Both the position numbers and the translations under genes were made by a program. Positions 24,302 through 32,668 of a stretch of 64,000 nt of DNA are shown piece after piece (within the stretch, counting starts at the first letter, position 1; each line of letters begins with the position of its first letter). The notes under the pieces are model-generated. The model saw only the letters and a list, made by a program, of their open reading frames with translations. It ran no database searches and was not told where the DNA came from. Source of the stretch: JADKBO01 sp965230345 (GTDB taxonomy: Bacteria; Bacteroidota; Bacteroidia; Chitinophagales; Saprospiraceae); contig CBDDKR010000001.1 in the NCBI GenBank assembly GCA_965230345.1, positions 992,001 to 1,056,000 on the forward strand, read 5' to 3'.

Positions 24302-25942
24302 ATGAAATATTATTTACTTTTTTCGATGCTAATTTTATCAATTGATTGTTTTTGTCAGAATGAAACAATTCCATTGGAATTTTACGAAATGGATCCTATT
24401 TGGGAACATGTTCTAGTTGATTCAACATTTGAAGAACCCGCCCCAGGTTCGAATTTTATATCAGAATATGTATCTCTCTCAATACGTGATTTTGTTAGAA
24501 TAGAAGATGAAGTTTATATCTTATCTAGTAGTGATCCAAATACTAAAATTGGTGATGATTATGGATTTGTCTTAGATAAGATAGATTTTGAGAGTGGTGA
24601 ATTAATTTGGAAGCATCACAATACGAAATATAATAATGGTAATCAGGATTTCTATCATTGGATTACTCCACGATTGGATGGAGATGTAGAACTTATTGGT
24701 GTAGATCGATATAAACCAGATAGTACAAGTACGTTGTCTTGGAGACTTGGTGGGTTAAATTCTCTTTCGACTCGAAAAATAATTGATAGTCATACAGGTG
24801 AATTACGTGAATCTTTCACTGCTAAGGATAGTATATATAGGTCTAGTTTCCCATGCAGACACTTTAAGCAGTTTGCGTTAGAGGAAGATTCACTTTACTT
24901 AACAGCCTTTATGATTGGGAAAAATTCGGCTACAGGGAATGGATATGACTATGGTGTTGATTATTATTTAATGGATCATGAAATGAATAAAATAGATGAA
25001 TCAAGACATTTGTTTTATGACACACTGGGTCCATTTTCTATAAATCAACCAAGTTTTTTAAATCGCTTAAATGAAAATACTCTGGTTAGTATAGCTTATA
25101 AGGATAGATTGGATTCTTGGAATAATAATGGACTAAAAATGATGTGGACTGATATATCCGATCCATATAATATTAAGAATATTCGAAGTATTGATTATTC
25201 TGATATCGTTCCAGGGTCGAAAGAGTCTTTTGTTACCTTAAGTTTCAAGACATTAGGAAACACGATTTATTTGGGGCATTATTATCCAAATTTTGATATA
25301 CAGGATGGTGCAGCATACATTTTATGGCTTAATGAAGATGGCTCAATAAAAACATTTATTGATCTACCCTATTATAATGATCACTTATATCAATATACAA
25401 ATATGGTATACGCCAATGATCAGTTTGCCTATCTACTTGCTTTTCCTTCTAGTTCTGGTAGAGTTGGTTTCGATATTATACGAATCGTCGATGGTCGAGA
25501 TTCAGTGGAGTTTGTATCTTCCATCACAGCAAAAAATGAGGGTGAAAGCTTTGGACCTTACACCAATGAAGTATATGAAGATGGCTATATGTTGTTTAGT
25601 GGCTTGGTCAGTCGTGATGGACAAGCAATCAAGACATCAACTAAAATGTTTTGCTTTAATACGGATGATTTAGGAATGAGTTTTGATCCACTTGATACAG
25701 ATGAATTGGTAAATAGTCTAAACGTAAAGGTCTACCCCAACCCAACATCAAATGCTATACACTTTACAAATCTGGATGATGATCTGTTCGAATATATGGT
25801 ATACGATAATCTGGGTATGTTAGTAGATGATGGAATATTGAACTCAAGCACATTGTCCTTAGCTCATTTGCCTACAGGGCAGTACATTATTAGAATAAAA
25901 GGAAATACAGGGATTTTCACAACCAAAATAATTAAGATTTGA
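24302..25942 (+). CDS. large secreted protein with T9SS type A sorting domain (A cargo)
   Basis: 546 aa from MKYYLLFSMLILSIDCFCQ (signal peptide); a longer frame from 24263 runs through the hairpin and is rejected. The body is beta-rich with Asp/Tyr-rich repeats such as GDDYGFVLDKIDFESGELIW (propeller-like). The C-terminus has the sorting domain VYPNPTSNAI...GQYIIRIKGNTGIFTTKIIKI, so it should be exported by T9SS and attached to the surface. Strongly similar genes lie in the right-flanking chromosome (61189 C-terminus; 62906 most of the length). Confidence 0.85.
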   Translation: MKYYLLFSMLILSIDCFCQNETIPLEFYEMDPIWEHVLVDSTFEEPAPGSNFISEYVSLSIRDFVRIEDEVYILSSSDPNTKIGDDYGFVLDKIDFESGELIWKHHNTKYNNGNQDFYHWITPRLDGDVELIGVDRYKPDSTSTLSWRLGGLNSLSTRKIIDSHTGELRESFTAKDSIYRSSFPCRHFKQFALEEDSLYLTAFMIGKNSATGNGYDYGVDYYLMDHEMNKIDESRHLFYDTLGPFSINQPSFLNRLNENTLVSIAYKDRLDSWNNNGLKMMWTDISDPYNIKNIRSIDYSDIVPGSKESFVTLSFKTLGNTIYLGHYYPNFDIQDGAAYILWLNEDGSIKTFIDLPYYNDHLYQYTNMVYANDQFAYLLAFPSSSGRVGFDIIRIVDGRDSVEFVSSITAKNEGESFGPYTNEVYEDGYMLFSGLVSRDGQAIKTSTKMFCFNTDDLGMSFDPLDTDELVNSLNVKVYPNPTSNAIHFTNLDDDLFEYMVYDNLGMLVDDGILNSSTLSLAHLPTGQYIIRIKGNTGIFTTKIIKI

Positions 25943-25972
25943 TTCAAAGCTTAATTGTGGTTATTCAATATA

Positions 25973-26002
25973 GGGGTTAGTTGGGTTCTAACCCCTTTTT
26001 TT
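25973..26002 (+). terminator. terminator after the T9SS gene (A cargo)
   Basis: GGGGTTAG (25973-25980), loop, CTAACCCC (25988-25995), then seven T. The preceding 30 bp and the hairpin recur after the chromosomal gene at 61189, showing that the 3' end of the gene moved together with its terminator. Confidence 0.85.
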
Positions 26003-26012
26003 GTGTTCATAT

Positions 26013-26420
26013 TTATCCTTTTGCACCTCTTTCGATAGATAGAAATATGTTTATTATCCTTAGATATAAATCGTTCATTCCTTCATCTTCTTGCGTAATG
26101 ATGTAGCTGTAACGCATTAAAATCTCATTTACATACTCTTTGTCATGAAAAGCAAATAGCCAATCTATGGAATTGTGAAAATCCTTTGTGAATACTAGTT
26201 TGTCATTCTTTCGGATGGATCGTTCTAGTTCTAAAAATACCAGTTGAATAAAGGAAAATACTTCGACCTCTTCGACTTGATGACTTGCCATTATACCACC
26301 AATCCGAATAAGGTTACTTGTGATTTCTTTTGAAGGATACTTTTTGTAGAGCTTTTTGAATTCTTTCTTTGTGTTCTTTGAAATTTCAATACGTCGAGTG
26401 TTACCTTGTTTTTCAATCAT
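26013..26420 (-). CDS. paralogue of the 136-aa helical element protein, 135 aa (A)
   Basis: Same family as 21789 and 50430 (IRIGGIMASHQVEEVEVFSF, VFLELERSIRKNDKLVF). It lacks the structured leader upstream. Two copies bracket the A-specific 22516-25942 cargo, as if a duplicated flank was left when that module was inserted. Function unknown. Confidence 0.65.
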   Translation of the reverse strand: MIEKQGNTRRIEISKNTKKEFKKLYKKYPSKEITSNLIRIGGIMASHQVEEVEVFSFIQLVFLELERSIRKNDKLVFTKDFHNSIDWLFAFHDKEYVNEILMRYSYIITQEDEGMNDLYLRIINIFLSIERGAKG

Positions 26421-26484
26421 TTTAATAATTTGTTTTTTAGTTTAAAAAAGATTTATGCTATCGGGAATTATAGTCTTGAATCGA

Positions 26485-26796
26485 CTATTCTTGCCGCTTT
26501 ATCTGCGTATATACAGGGTTTGAGCTATATTTTGTTATATATTGAGATAGTCGAGCAAACTGATTTTTGGACCCTTTAAATTTTACTGTATTCTTAAAAT
26601 TATTTAATCCATATTCGTCTAAAAACTGACCAATAGACGAATTCAGAAATGATGGTGACATTGACATATCAGAGTCAACATGAAGTAATACAATCTCTTT
26701 ATTTAATAAAGCTTTTTGCAAATATTGGAATAGAAGTATTCCTTGAGTGGAAGAGCTAGAATCTGTTATCAAATTCTTGAGAACTAAGGATTTCAT
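26485..26796 (-). CDS. STAS-like DUF4325-type protein, 103 aa (A)
   Basis: Start chosen at MKSLVLKNLITDSSS to match the element B copy; the longer frame from 26847 overlaps the upstream gene. Pattern IVLLHVDSDMSMSPSFLNSSIGQFLDEYG then VKFKGSKNQFARL is that of STAS-like DUF4325 proteins, which often act with ATPases in regulation or defence. No ATPase partner is seen. End of the replication-adjacent minus-strand operon. Confidence 0.65.
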   Translation of the reverse strand: MKSLVLKNLITDSSSSTQGILLFQYLQKALLNKEIVLLHVDSDMSMSPSFLNSSIGQFLDEYGLNNFKNTVKFKGSKNQFARLSQYITKYSSNPVYTQIKRQE

Positions 26797-26806
26797 AAGT
26801 GTTGAA

Positions 26807-27232
26807 TTAAGGGTGTGCAACATAGTTTTCAGTGTTGATTCGATCAAGATGTTTAGCTATATAATCTAGGCTACCATCCCACCAGTAGAAAAATGATAGT
26901 ATTTTGGTTATACTACGACGATCATCACCAATCATCCATAGGTAGAATGAATGTCTTAGATCAAGTTCCGTTTCGGCTCGAAATCTTATTACCTTAAGTA
27001 TTTCATCCAAACGATGCGCAATTACTTTTCTGACTTGGTGATGTTTACAATATTTTTCAACCTTAATTACAAGGTTCTTGTATGCAATATTCAAATCGCA
27101 AATCCCTACTATTGTATTTTTCTCTTTCCAACAGTTTTGTGAGCATTGAGGGGCAAATCCAGGGGCTGAAAGATTTCCGCAATGACAAGATGTTAAGTAT
27201 TTGATTCTTGGTGTATATACAGGCAGTTTCAT
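26807..27232 (-). CDS. 141-aa protein with N-terminal Cys cluster (A only)
   Basis: Not recognised. CHCGNLSAPGFAPQCSQNC (about residues 17-35) could bind zinc; the rest is helical (HLDEILKVIRFR-like). It lies between the 58-aa gene and the STAS-like gene. In element B the gene is missing, leaving a short scar of about 60 bp, so it is dispensable. Confidence 0.6.
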   Translation of the reverse strand: MKLPVYTPRIKYLTSCHCGNLSAPGFAPQCSQNCWKEKNTIVGICDLNIAYKNLVIKVEKYCKHHQVRKVIAHRLDEILKVIRFRAETELDLRHSFYLWMIGDDRRSITKILSFFYWWDGSLDYIAKHLDRINTENYVAHP

Positions 27233-27237
27233 ATTGA

Positions 27238-27414
27238 TTAGTTGAAGTTGATAGGAATAGAATCAATTAGGTCTCTTGGACCGTTAGATTTCTTTATAAA
27301 GACTAATGCATAAAGTGATTTTACATTACTTCTTGGGTGTCTTACATAACGGATGCTATCCGCATCAAGGAGATTGAAAAGGGGTTTCGCTTTTAAGGAT
27401 GATTCCTTCATCAT
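27238..27414 (-). CDS. small protein, 58 aa, overlapping the 94-aa gene (A)
   Basis: Reads MMKESSLKAKPLFNLLDADS and ends DSIPINFN. The first 50 bp overlap the end of the 94-aa gene in another frame. The frame is kept in element B (53681-53857) with few changes, although the DNA around differs. Contains a VKSLYALVFIKKSNG strand-turn segment. Unknown function; conservation is the support. Confidence 0.65.
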   Translation of the reverse strand: MMKESSLKAKPLFNLLDADSIRYVRHPRSNVKSLYALVFIKKSNGPRDLIDSIPINFN

Positions 27415-27649
27415 TATTAGTTTTTGGTGTGTCCTTATGGGCTAAGTCAAGAATTTTGTACGCATATAGAAGAGCTAAATACCTTTTGTTGGCTTGGTCT
27501 TTTGTGATTAATCCGTCTTTAATTTGATGTGGATATGCAGACTTTCTGTATTTTAATTCTCTCTCGAGTTCTTCTAGGCATTCATCATATCCAGTAAGGA
27601 TTAAAGGTCTATGTGTATACTCTTTTACTAAATCAATGTCGTTGCTCAT
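27365..27649 (-). CDS. 94-aa replication-module protein (A)
   Basis: Not recognised. Helical and charged (CLEELERELKYRKSAYPHQI, ITKDQANKRYLALLYAYKIL). Overlaps the 161-aa gene by ATGA and the 58-aa gene by 50 bp. Almost identical in element B (one change). Possibly a replication accessory. Confidence 0.65.
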   Translation of the reverse strand: MSNDIDLVKEYTHRPLILTGYDECLEELERELKYRKSAYPHQIKDGLITKDQANKRYLALLYAYKILDLAHKDTPKTNNDEGIILKSETPFQSP

Positions 27650-28131
27650 GGTAAAATACTTAGATCGTGAATAATGTCTAACCTGTGTTGTTCTACCAGA
27701 CTTGTATACATACTGTTGTATCTCTTTTTGGCTCCTTGCTTAATGTTTTTGTCTGAATAGTTATTTAAGGCCCTTGACAAAGTATTCTTTATCCATGTAC
27801 GTGCTTTGGTCGGTTCGTACCACTTGTTAAATAGAAATACAGGCTTTACGGATTTTGGTATGAAGTTATCTATCCATTCAGAACCGTTAATTTGATATAG
27901 ACCGTTTTCTTTTAAAGACATGTAATACTTATCGTGCTTTCCAAAAAATGCTGTTAATGTGGTGCATAATTTCTTGCTTGTTTCATGCCTTTTATATTCG
28001 AAATCGTTTGGATCAAGTAATATTTCATATCCTTTGATCAAAACACCAAATTGTTTAAAAGGAAAGTCTCCAGTTATTCGATCTCGACTGTCGAAACGGA
28101 TAAAATAAATGTTTTCAATTTTTCTTTTCAT
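27646..28131 (-). CDS. 161-aa replication-module protein (A)
   Basis: Not recognised. Basic; IYFIRFDSRDRITGDFPFKQ at the N-terminus, then an alpha/beta region and WIKNTLSRALNNYSDKNIKQ. First gene of a small minus-strand operon, behind a promoter and an attenuator-like hairpin. The N-terminal half differs from element B much more than the C-terminal half. Confidence 0.65.
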   Translation of the reverse strand: MKRKIENIYFIRFDSRDRITGDFPFKQFGVLIKGYEILLDPNDFEYKRHETSKKLCTTLTAFFGKHDKYYMSLKENGLYQINGSEWIDNFIPKSVKPVFLFNKWYEPTKARTWIKNTLSRALNNYSDKNIKQGAKKRYNSMYTSLVEQHRLDIIHDLSILP

Positions 28132-28146
28132 GTCATAAGTTTTTGA

Positions 28147-28191
28147 ATAAAAAAAAGAGGCTAGATTTTGTCTTTACAAATCCGCCTCTTT
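28147..28191 (-). terminator. attenuator-like terminator in the 5' leader of the 161-aa gene (A)
   Basis: AAAGAGGC (28191-28184) pairs with GCCTCTTT (28161-28154), extended by inner pairing, and is followed by a T-run to 28147 on the minus strand. It lies between a -10 element at 28229-28222 and the ATG at 28131. Transcripts from that promoter must therefore pass it, which suggests attenuation; it may also end the primase transcript. Conserved at 54590-54635. Confidence 0.7.
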
Positions 28192-28221
28192 AATCTATCT
28201 ATAAAAAAATAATAACTGATA

Positions 28222-28229
28222 CAAATATA
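28222..28229 (-). promoter_or_regulatory. -10 element of the 161-aa gene operon (A)
   Basis: TATATTTG on the minus strand fits TAnnTTTG. An ATTG lies 20 bp upstream where TTTG is expected. The same arrangement is present in element B at 54668-54675. Confidence 0.55.
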
Positions 28230-28320
28230 CTATAAAATAGTATTCAATACAATAAAATAAGAACATTAGTTTCAAAAAAATATTACATATTATGATTGAT
28301 TATCAAGTGATTGTGTGATT

Positions 28321-30831
28321 CTAGCCAAATGGTAGACCAGCTTGCTCACTATCTGGATTTTCAGCTGGATTGTACCATCCGAGTTTAATAAAAACTTCTT
28401 TGAATGAGGTACACTCTTTTAATTTGTTGGTGTCCACTTTCTCTATGGTCTTAATGTATTCAAGTGATTTATCATTGAACAGCTTTATCTCTTGTTCATT
28501 ATTGATAGCCTCTAATTCAATTATTTGTGGTATTTCAAGAATGGAGAATACATCCTCAAGTGAATAAGCATCTAATATGCTAAATGTATAAGGTCTGGTT
28601 TTCTTGATTTCAACGCCTAACTCCCCTTTTGAAGTAAGGTACTTGTATTTGTATGATCTTGAGCTTTTCGGAGTTGTTTTGTTCATATGTATTTCCAGAC
28701 CTTTTTTCATCGCAGCTCTAGTATGTCGACCATTCTCTATCATCTTGAAAAGATCGCTACTTGAAATTTGCCAATTTACTTCTTTGGAAATAGAAAAATA
28801 ATCTCGCAAAGCTTCTATTATGTCTTTAATTATAGTAGGCTTCGATTGGTCGATTACTCTATTAAGAGCTTCTGTTCTTATGGTTTCAGGTTTAAACCAC
28901 AACCTAGAATCATTTTGCGTTACCATATCTCTGTTTTTTAAAAAGTTTAGGAAGAAAGGTATCTCAGCTACTAGTTTATCAAGGAAGTGAACATCTTCTT
29001 TCTTAATCTTATTTACGATTCTTACCCAATACCTAGAATCCTCCTTGTCAATTAATGCAAAATCACTTTCTCTATTGGAAGAAATCCCCACTTTTATGAA
29101 GTTAGCTATTTGTTCAGCATTTTGTCCTTTGGCTTCATACTTCATTTCCTTAGAGGTCACGAGTTCTTTGATTTTTTCAGAAATGGTCATTTTCTGGATC
29201 ATGGCTTCTTCTATTATTACGAGCAATGAGCCTGCGAAATAACTTGTAAACTGTCCTAATAATTCATCACCGTGGATCGATTTACAATTTTGTTGAAATA
29301 TGGCTCTAATCCAATCCCAAAATGTCGTTTTACCCGTCTTGGTTTGTCTAGATACCAATGAAAGTATGGGTAACTTTTGTTTAGGCTTTAAGAACAATAA
29401 TTGAATATAATCTAATCCTAGTTCGTATGATTTTATAATTTCACCCTTGTAGGTTACATCTTCTTCACCGAATATATGTTTAACCATAAATAAGGAGGTC
29501 GGAAATTCACCAGAAGTATCTATATTCCAAGAAAGCGGATAGTACTTGTTGTACCACTTTGCTTTTTGCCCATTATCAAAATGGGTGGTAATGCTGTATT
29601 TGAAATCCAAATGTTGTGGATCACAGATAGCACCATCATAGTATTCAACTTGTCTCAAGAATAAAGCGAATTGCTTCTTATCGTATCTTAATTGTTTAAG
29701 AATGGCTTTTTCTTTTACAGGTAAAAGACATCTTTCATTGTTGGCACCGTTTCGGGTTGGTTTTGGTACTTGTTTGTAAAAATGATCTCCAATCTGAACA
29801 AATTGAGAGGCGAATTCCGATCTTAACTGTTCTACTTTGTTCTCCTCTTCATTATACTGAAACTCTTTACCAGAATAAATGAATTTTCTTGATCCAATAA
29901 CAGATTGATATTGATCATAGAACTCATCAGCAGATTTGTAATTGAGAATGTGGAAGTATTCCTTTAAGCTGTTATACGAAGTTGTTGAAATATTGATCCA
30001 TTTAAAATAGGTGGGTTCTTTGGTTATGTGAAGCAATTCTTTCTTGATCGCACCTTTATGCCTTTTTCTCGAAAGGAGTAGGTCATCTAGTCCTTTGGCT
30101 TCATTCAGAAATGACTCTTTTATGTGATAGAAGTATGCGTCAATTTTGAGTGAAATGGTCAAGTCTTTAAATGCTCTAATAGCCGAGTAAAATGAAAATG
30201 GACGATTATACAAGTCTTTGCCTTGTTTCCATTTAACTTCTAATGTGTCGGCATCCGTTAAGAATACGAGCTTTTGTACTTTACAGGTTTCAATGATGTC
30301 GATTAGTTGGTTTCTCATTTCTTTTCTGCCATCTGTTTCGTTTGGATTGGCTTGCCCTATCATATGAATACCTGGTGCACCAACAACTGGAATACCATGT
30401 TTAGCAGCGAAATAGGCTTTTTTATATCCTTCTGTTATAACCAATGTGTCAATTTCCTTTTTCTTGTGAAAGGAATTGATAATCATTTTAGGAAAATATA
30501 AAAAAGTACCCATGCCTTTGATGCATGGTAAATATTTAGCATCTCCTTTCGGTGCTTTAAGCCTTTTTAGGTGAAAGGGTTTTATTTGTATTCTAGAGTT
30601 CGTTTTCTCTTTTGCATCATAGGTTATCAATTGATTGGAGTATAAATCATCTACACCAATACAAAGATTGCCATGATTATCTTCCCAAAATAATGGATGT
30701 TTAGTTGATTTTCCTAGCGGTTCATCAGGATGAGCGGAATAAGTGGAGAACTCTTTTTGCTCATCATAAGCAATACTTTGAATTTGCTGTTGGTAGAATG
30801 AAAGAACCTCTTTTTTTTTGCTATTTTTCAT
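28321..30831 (-). CDS. primase-helicase: TOPRIM-like plus superfamily 3 helicase, 836 aa (A)
   Basis: Start chosen at MKNSKKKEV (30831), giving the same 836-aa length as in element B. TOPRIM-like part: VITEGYKKA (Glu at about 133) and FLTDADT (about 190-196). Superfamily 3 helicase: Walker A QTKTGKTT (KTGKTT at 498-503), Walker B LLVIIEEA, motif C VGISSNRES. Such proteins prime and unwind phage or plasmid DNA at the origin. This is the only clear replication enzyme of the element, transcribed away from the HTH gene. Confidence 0.85.
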   Translation of the reverse strand: MKNSKKKEVLSFYQQQIQSIAYDEQKEFSTYSAHPDEPLGKSTKHPLFWEDNHGNLCIGVDDLYSNQLITYDAKEKTNSRIQIKPFHLKRLKAPKGDAKYLPCIKGMGTFLYFPKMIINSFHKKKEIDTLVITEGYKKAYFAAKHGIPVVGAPGIHMIGQANPNETDGRKEMRNQLIDIIETCKVQKLVFLTDADTLEVKWKQGKDLYNRPFSFYSAIRAFKDLTISLKIDAYFYHIKESFLNEAKGLDDLLLSRKRHKGAIKKELLHITKEPTYFKWINISTTSYNSLKEYFHILNYKSADEFYDQYQSVIGSRKFIYSGKEFQYNEEENKVEQLRSEFASQFVQIGDHFYKQVPKPTRNGANNERCLLPVKEKAILKQLRYDKKQFALFLRQVEYYDGAICDPQHLDFKYSITTHFDNGQKAKWYNKYYPLSWNIDTSGEFPTSLFMVKHIFGEEDVTYKGEIIKSYELGLDYIQLLFLKPKQKLPILSLVSRQTKTGKTTFWDWIRAIFQQNCKSIHGDELLGQFTSYFAGSLLVIIEEAMIQKMTISEKIKELVTSKEMKYEAKGQNAEQIANFIKVGISSNRESDFALIDKEDSRYWVRIVNKIKKEDVHFLDKLVAEIPFFLNFLKNRDMVTQNDSRLWFKPETIRTEALNRVIDQSKPTIIKDIIEALRDYFSISKEVNWQISSSDLFKMIENGRHTRAAMKKGLEIHMNKTTPKSSRSYKYKYLTSKGELGVEIKKTRPYTFSILDAYSLEDVFSILEIPQIIELEAINNEQEIKLFNDKSLEYIKTIEKVDTNKLKECTSFKEVFIKLGWYNPAENPDSEQAGLPFG

Positions 30832-30928
30832 TATAGATAAATTTAATTCAACCCAAAGTAACATAAAATAAGAATAATGTACAATAAATACAGTACTTAA
30901 AGTTGATGAGTGAGCAAATAAGTCTAAC

Positions 30929-30936
30929 TAAATTTG
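30929..30936 (+). promoter_or_regulatory. -10 element of the HTH-like regulator (A)
   Basis: TAAATTTG fits TAnnTTTG and is conserved in element B (57375-57382). It places the transcript start near 30943 and so supports the ATG at 30966 rather than the longer frame. Confidence 0.55.
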
Positions 30937-30965
30937 CAATAGTGTTAATCAATAAATGTTATGAT

Positions 30966-31313
30966 ATGGCTGAAAGTACAATTAAAAACTTACCTGATGT
31001 ATCAAAATATGTTCGTAGAGCTGTAGAATCAAATCCAGATTTCACGTACACAGCTTTGGCAGAAAAGCTAAGTATTTCAAAAAATGGTATGAATACCCGA
31101 TTAAATAAGAAGCACTACGGCACGGTTTATGATCTACTAGAAACGTGTATATACCTGCGTAAAGATTTGATCTCTCCCCTGCTTGAAGTATTGATTAATC
31201 ATGATATAGAAATCGAATTGAAGAAAGGTATTTCAAATGAACAAATGGAGGAATTAAAAGCGCTTAGAGATGAGAATGAATTGTTGAAGAAAACACTTTC
31301 AAAATTAGTGTAA
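30966..31313 (+). CDS. small helix-turn-helix-like regulator with C-terminal coiled coil, 115 aa (A)
   Basis: Start MAESTIKNLPDVSKYV is the first shared with element B. YTALAEKLSISKNGMNTRLN (about 28-47) reads as a helix-turn-helix. The C-terminus (MEELKALRDENELLKKTLSK) is a short leucine-zipper-like coil for dimerisation. It is divergent from the primase-helicase and sits at the right end. A repressor or replication-control role is likely but not shown. Confidence 0.65.
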   Translation: MAESTIKNLPDVSKYVRRAVESNPDFTYTALAEKLSISKNGMNTRLNKKHYGTVYDLLETCIYLRKDLISPLLEVLINHDIEIELKKGISNEQMEELKALRDENELLKKTLSKLV

Positions 31314-31432
31314 AATAGTCATTCGTCTAACAAATAATGTTACAAAAGTCAAAATAAATAGTAAATGTATACTTAATAAGGGTTTTACGGTAACGGTATG
31401 ATTTTCATAGTTCTGTATTAGTGTGATAACGT

Positions 31433-31455
31433 CATAATATTAATTATAGGCAAAT
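31433..31455 (+). repeat. att-like 23-bp direct repeat, middle (A/B junction)
   Basis: Exact copy of the repeats at 4853 and 57869. The bases to its left (gtgtgataacgt) match those left of 57869, and the bases to its right resemble those right of 4853. That is the pattern expected for a junction of two tandem copies. Confidence 0.85.
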
Positions 31456-31548
31456 AGCAATCCATTGATATACAGATGAATGTGTCATAAAGTTATTAAA
31501 ATCATATAGTTATGCAAAATTTCGTTGTAAAAATAAATTGTATAACTA

Positions 31549-31878
31549 ATGCAGAACTTTTATTATTCCTTTTTCATAGGATCAAATAAAAATACCAAAT
31601 GGATATTCCGAGATTTAAAAATTTGTGCACTTGATCCACGCACAGCAGTTACGATTTATTTCTTCTTATTGAATTACAAATTATATTCAAAATCAAAATT
31701 TCATAGAAGAAATAAATATTTTGTTCCATCTAGATATTTAGTAGAAAGTCATATTCGTGAGGTTCTAGAATATGAAATGATTGATACAAAGGGAAAAAAT
31801 ATAATCAGTCATAAATACCGTCTTATTAATAGATATCATGTCAATATGATTATCTCTGAATTTCCTAAAATTCTGTAA
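31549..31878 (+). CDS. first small paralogue of element B, 109 aa
   Basis: Counterpart of 4969 (FFIGSNKNTKWIF, two residues shorter near position 10). Unknown function, see that entry for the shared pattern with the next gene. Retention of the frame despite many silent changes supports it as a real gene. Confidence 0.7.
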   Translation: MQNFYYSFFIGSNKNTKWIFRDLKICALDPRTAVTIYFFLLNYKLYSKSKFHRRNKYFVPSRYLVESHIREVLEYEMIDTKGKNIISHKYRLINRYHVNMIISEFPKIL

Positions 31879-31919
31879 CACTTTTTGTTGTACATCCAAG
31901 GCACACTTTTTGTTGTACA
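31878..31919 (+). repeat. two 17-bp direct repeats (B)
   Basis: ACACTTTTTGTTGTACA at 31878-31894 and 31903-31919, same 25-bp period as in A, with one base changed only in the spacer. Confidence 0.6.
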
Positions 31920-31929
31920 AAAATATACT

Positions 31930-32262
31930 ATGAATTATCACGAAGAAACCCGTATTTACGAAGACATTTTTGAGTATTGTTATTATTCCTTTATCGTTGG
32001 TGCAAAAGGTCTTAAAAAGAAAGACTGGGTACGAATAGATTTGAAATTACCTGCTAGAGATGTACGAGCTGCTTTGTATATATATTATTTTTTAGAACGA
32101 AGTAAGTTTATGAATCAATATGACTTCATTCAGCCTAGTGTTGGCTGGATAGATCATTTTATTAGGCAAGTGATTGAATACACCAGGACACCAACACCAC
32201 AATTGTATTATACACAACATCATTACAAAAAAAGTAAAATATCAACTCTCACGAACTTGTAG
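31930..32262 (+). CDS. second small paralogue of element B, C-terminus frameshifted, 110 aa
   Basis: Counterpart of 5356. A net 1-bp loss near 32240 changes the ending to KSKISTLTNL, whereas A reads KSKIYNSHELVAMFQYKERM. The original frame continues unused to about 32290. The core domain is intact, so it may still work, but the tail is lost. Confidence 0.65.
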   Translation: MNYHEETRIYEDIFEYCYYSFIVGAKGLKKKDWVRIDLKLPARDVRAALYIYYFLERSKFMNQYDFIQPSVGWIDHFIRQVIEYTRTPTPQLYYTQHHYKKSKISTLTNL

Positions 32263-32295
32263 CCATGTTTAAATATAAAGAAAAGATGTAAAAAA

Positions 32296-32335
32296 AAGAA
32301 TGGCGCATCAACTTTAGGTGGGATCCGCCATTCTT
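32296..32335. terminator. bidirectional terminator between convergent operons (B)
   Basis: AAGAATGGCG pairs with CGCCATTCTT (32326-32335). The loop differs from A, while the stem is the same. Confidence 0.8.
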
Positions 32336-32362
32336 AAACTGAATTTATTAAACCAACCTATA

Positions 32363-32668
32363 TTACTTCTTTAGTTTTTCTTTATCCTCTGGTAGAATTT
32401 GCAGTTCTGTTATAAATGTAATTACAATACCAGCAATGGAAATAACCTTGCTTTTGATATCTCCCCAAGCTTCAGGAATTACAATACATAAATCTTGATT
32501 TTCGCACATGTATTCTAAAAGTTCTGGAATACCAGTAATGAATGAAGCAACGGCAGATATTACGGACACAATTCTATAAAGAATTGGAGTTTTCATGAAG
32601 TACCGCTTAATAATAGTTTTTAAAAATTTTAACATGAGTTTGTTTTTTAGAGTTTGAAAAAATTTCAT
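32363..32668 (-). CDS. small membrane protein, holin-like candidate (B)
   Basis: 101 aa from MKFFQTLKNK; ATGA overlap with the upstream gene. Same two hydrophobic segments as the A copy with about 15 mostly hydrophobic-for-hydrophobic changes, more than its neighbours show. Confidence 0.65.
   Translation of the reverse strand: MKFFQTLKNKLMLKFLKTIIKRYFMKTPILYRIVSVISAVASFITGIPELLEYMCENQDLCIVIPEAWGDIKSKVISIAGIVITFITELQILPEDKEKLKK

Larger units (their letters stand above)
4853..31432. mobile_element. integrated virus-like element A (26,580 bp)
   Basis: Bounded by the 23-bp direct repeats at 4853 and 31433. Order: two small plus-strand paralogues, a minus-strand structural/lysis operon (17270-5783), an origin-like region, cargo (19008-26420), and a replication module (26485-31313). 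Element B repeats the order with the structural part almost collinear (offset 26,576-26,580 bp) but with different cargo. No integrase, terminase, portal or tail gene is visible. The boundaries are well supported by the three repeats. The viral nature is inferred from the lysis genes and gene-size pattern. Confidence 0.85.

Noticed and set aside
28321..30831. Packaging ATPase or integrase hidden in the large replication protein
   Set aside because: The single Walker A sits in a superfamily 3 helicase context after a TOPRIM-like domain; no recombinase or FtsK-like motif is visible.
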